Below are positions 7,661 to 7,835 of a stretch of 7,835 bases of DNA, in pieces. Each line of letters starts with the position of its first letter. Positions within the stretch are counted from its first letter, which is position 1. This DNA is from an uncultured Saprospiraceae bacterium (GTDB lineage: Bacteria > Bacteroidota > Bacteroidia > Chitinophagales > Saprospiraceae). The stretch is from contig CALGLS010000591.1 in assembly GCA_937959375.1 (NCBI GenBank), positions 1-7,835 on the forward strand, read 5' to 3'. The translations under genes and the position numbers were made by a program. Under the pieces are notes generated by a model. It worked only from the letters and a program-made list of their open reading frames with translations, ran no database searches and was not told the DNA's origin.

Positions 7661-7704
7661 TGCTCGTCTTTCGCGGAGCCCGCGTCAGACGGGCATTCTA
7701 TTTC
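7652..7704. repeat. Long hairpin with GC-rich tip (REP-like or terminator-like)
   Basis: AGAATGCTCGTCT (7657-7669) pairs with AGACGGGCATTCT (7687-7699) over 13 bp with one wobble. Past a two-base mismatch, CGCGG (7672-7676) pairs with CCGCG (7680-7684) around an AGC loop. Outward, four more pairs are possible (7652-7654 and 7656 with 7700 and 7702-7704). It begins only 18 bp after the stop codon, so it may end or protect the transcript. A proper T tract is lacking, so I prefer a repeat element over a classical terminator. Confidence 0.7.
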
Positions 7705-7725
7705 CCATTCCCATTCCCATTCCCA
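7702..7725 (-). repeat. TTCCCA hexamer array with a G-quadruplex motif on the minus strand
   Basis: Four perfect TTCCCA units follow one TTCTAT unit (7696-7701) in the same register. The four C3 runs at 7704-7706, 7710-7712, 7716-7718 and 7722-7724 are each separated by three bases. On the minus strand this is G3-AAT-G3-AAT-G3-AAT-G3, a canonical intramolecular G-quadruplex pattern. On the plus strand it could form an i-motif. Confidence 0.8.
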
Positions 7726-7811
7726 AAGCGCAGCATAAGCAGTCACTCTTAAAGTAGCGGGCAGATTTTCCCTTCAGGTACCAAGGGCAAGCGAGGCAAA
7801 CACGTCAGAGG

Positions 7812-7835
7812 GCATTCTAATTCTAATTCTAATTC
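7812..7835. repeat. TTCTAA hexanucleotide array, inverted relative to the left array, continuing past the window
   Basis: Three full TTCTAA units (7815-7832) plus the first three bases of a fourth run to the last base of the window. With the GC at 7812-7813 the array forms the exact reverse complement of 7649-7663, making 15-bp inverted ends around 148 bp. Confidence 0.8.

Larger units (their letters stand above)
7628..7835. repeat. Composite repeat block (candidate dispersed or MITE/REP-like element), cut by window end
   Basis: This block differs from everything upstream. It is bounded by inverted hexamer arrays, with TTAGAATTAGAATGC at 7649-7663 matched perfectly by its reverse complement at 7812-7826. 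It contains a GC-capped hairpin (7652-7704), a TTCCCA array (7702-7725) and a partial second copy of the hairpin's right arm (7803-7819 resembles 7683-7700, with one C missing). The unique middle, about 7726-7800, is GC-richer than the genes and has no ORF, only a weak 5-bp stem (7770-7774 with 7783-7787). It starts on the stop codon of the preceding gene. It could be a non-autonomous mobile repeat, a REP-type element or a microsatellite cluster. No transposase is in the window. Confidence 0.6.

Noticed and set aside
7625..7835. CRISPR array
   Set aside because: The repeats are six-base tandem units without unique spacers of regular length.

Overview
The window looks like chromosomal DNA from a member of the Bacteroidota. 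The DNA is AT-rich, the proteins are rich in Lys, Asn and Phe, the complete gene has no Shine-Dalgarno sequence (only an A-rich leader), and the protein has a Sec signal peptide on a very large beta-rich body. This assignment is inferred from style. No rRNA, tRNA or housekeeping marker is present to fix the taxon.

Layout. Bases 1-2181 hold the 3' part of a large gene whose start lies before the window (726 residues visible). A strong intrinsic terminator follows at 2261-2291. Next comes a long non-coding stretch, 2182-3167, with several inverted repeats and a 14-bp direct repeat but no credible gene. Bases 3168-7634 hold a complete 1488-residue gene on the same strand. From its stop codon to the window end (7628-7835) lies a repeat-rich block of different composition: hexanucleotide arrays in both orientations, a long GC-capped hairpin, and four C3 tracts that form a G-quadruplex motif on the minus strand. 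It looks like a dispersed repetitive element, cut by the window edge.

The two genes are paralogues. The visible part of the first aligns co-linearly, by eye, with residues 775-1488 of the second, down to the last residues and the stop codon. The first gene therefore probably also encodes a protein of about 1500 residues, with roughly 2.3 kb outside the window. Both look like exported envelope proteins of unknown function. The body is a long series of short beta-type segments, several carrying a recurring G-x-G turn, and it ends in a distinct C-terminal block. From memory, large uncharacterised secreted proteins with similar blocks occur in other Bacteroidota, but I could not search to confirm this. 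The terminator and the 986-bp gap suggest the two genes are transcribed separately although they lie in tandem.

No clearly recognisable new defence, mobile or biosynthetic system is visible. The most interesting elements are the 3' repeat block, which begins exactly on the stop codon, the paralogous giant proteins, and the structured DNA upstream of the second gene.
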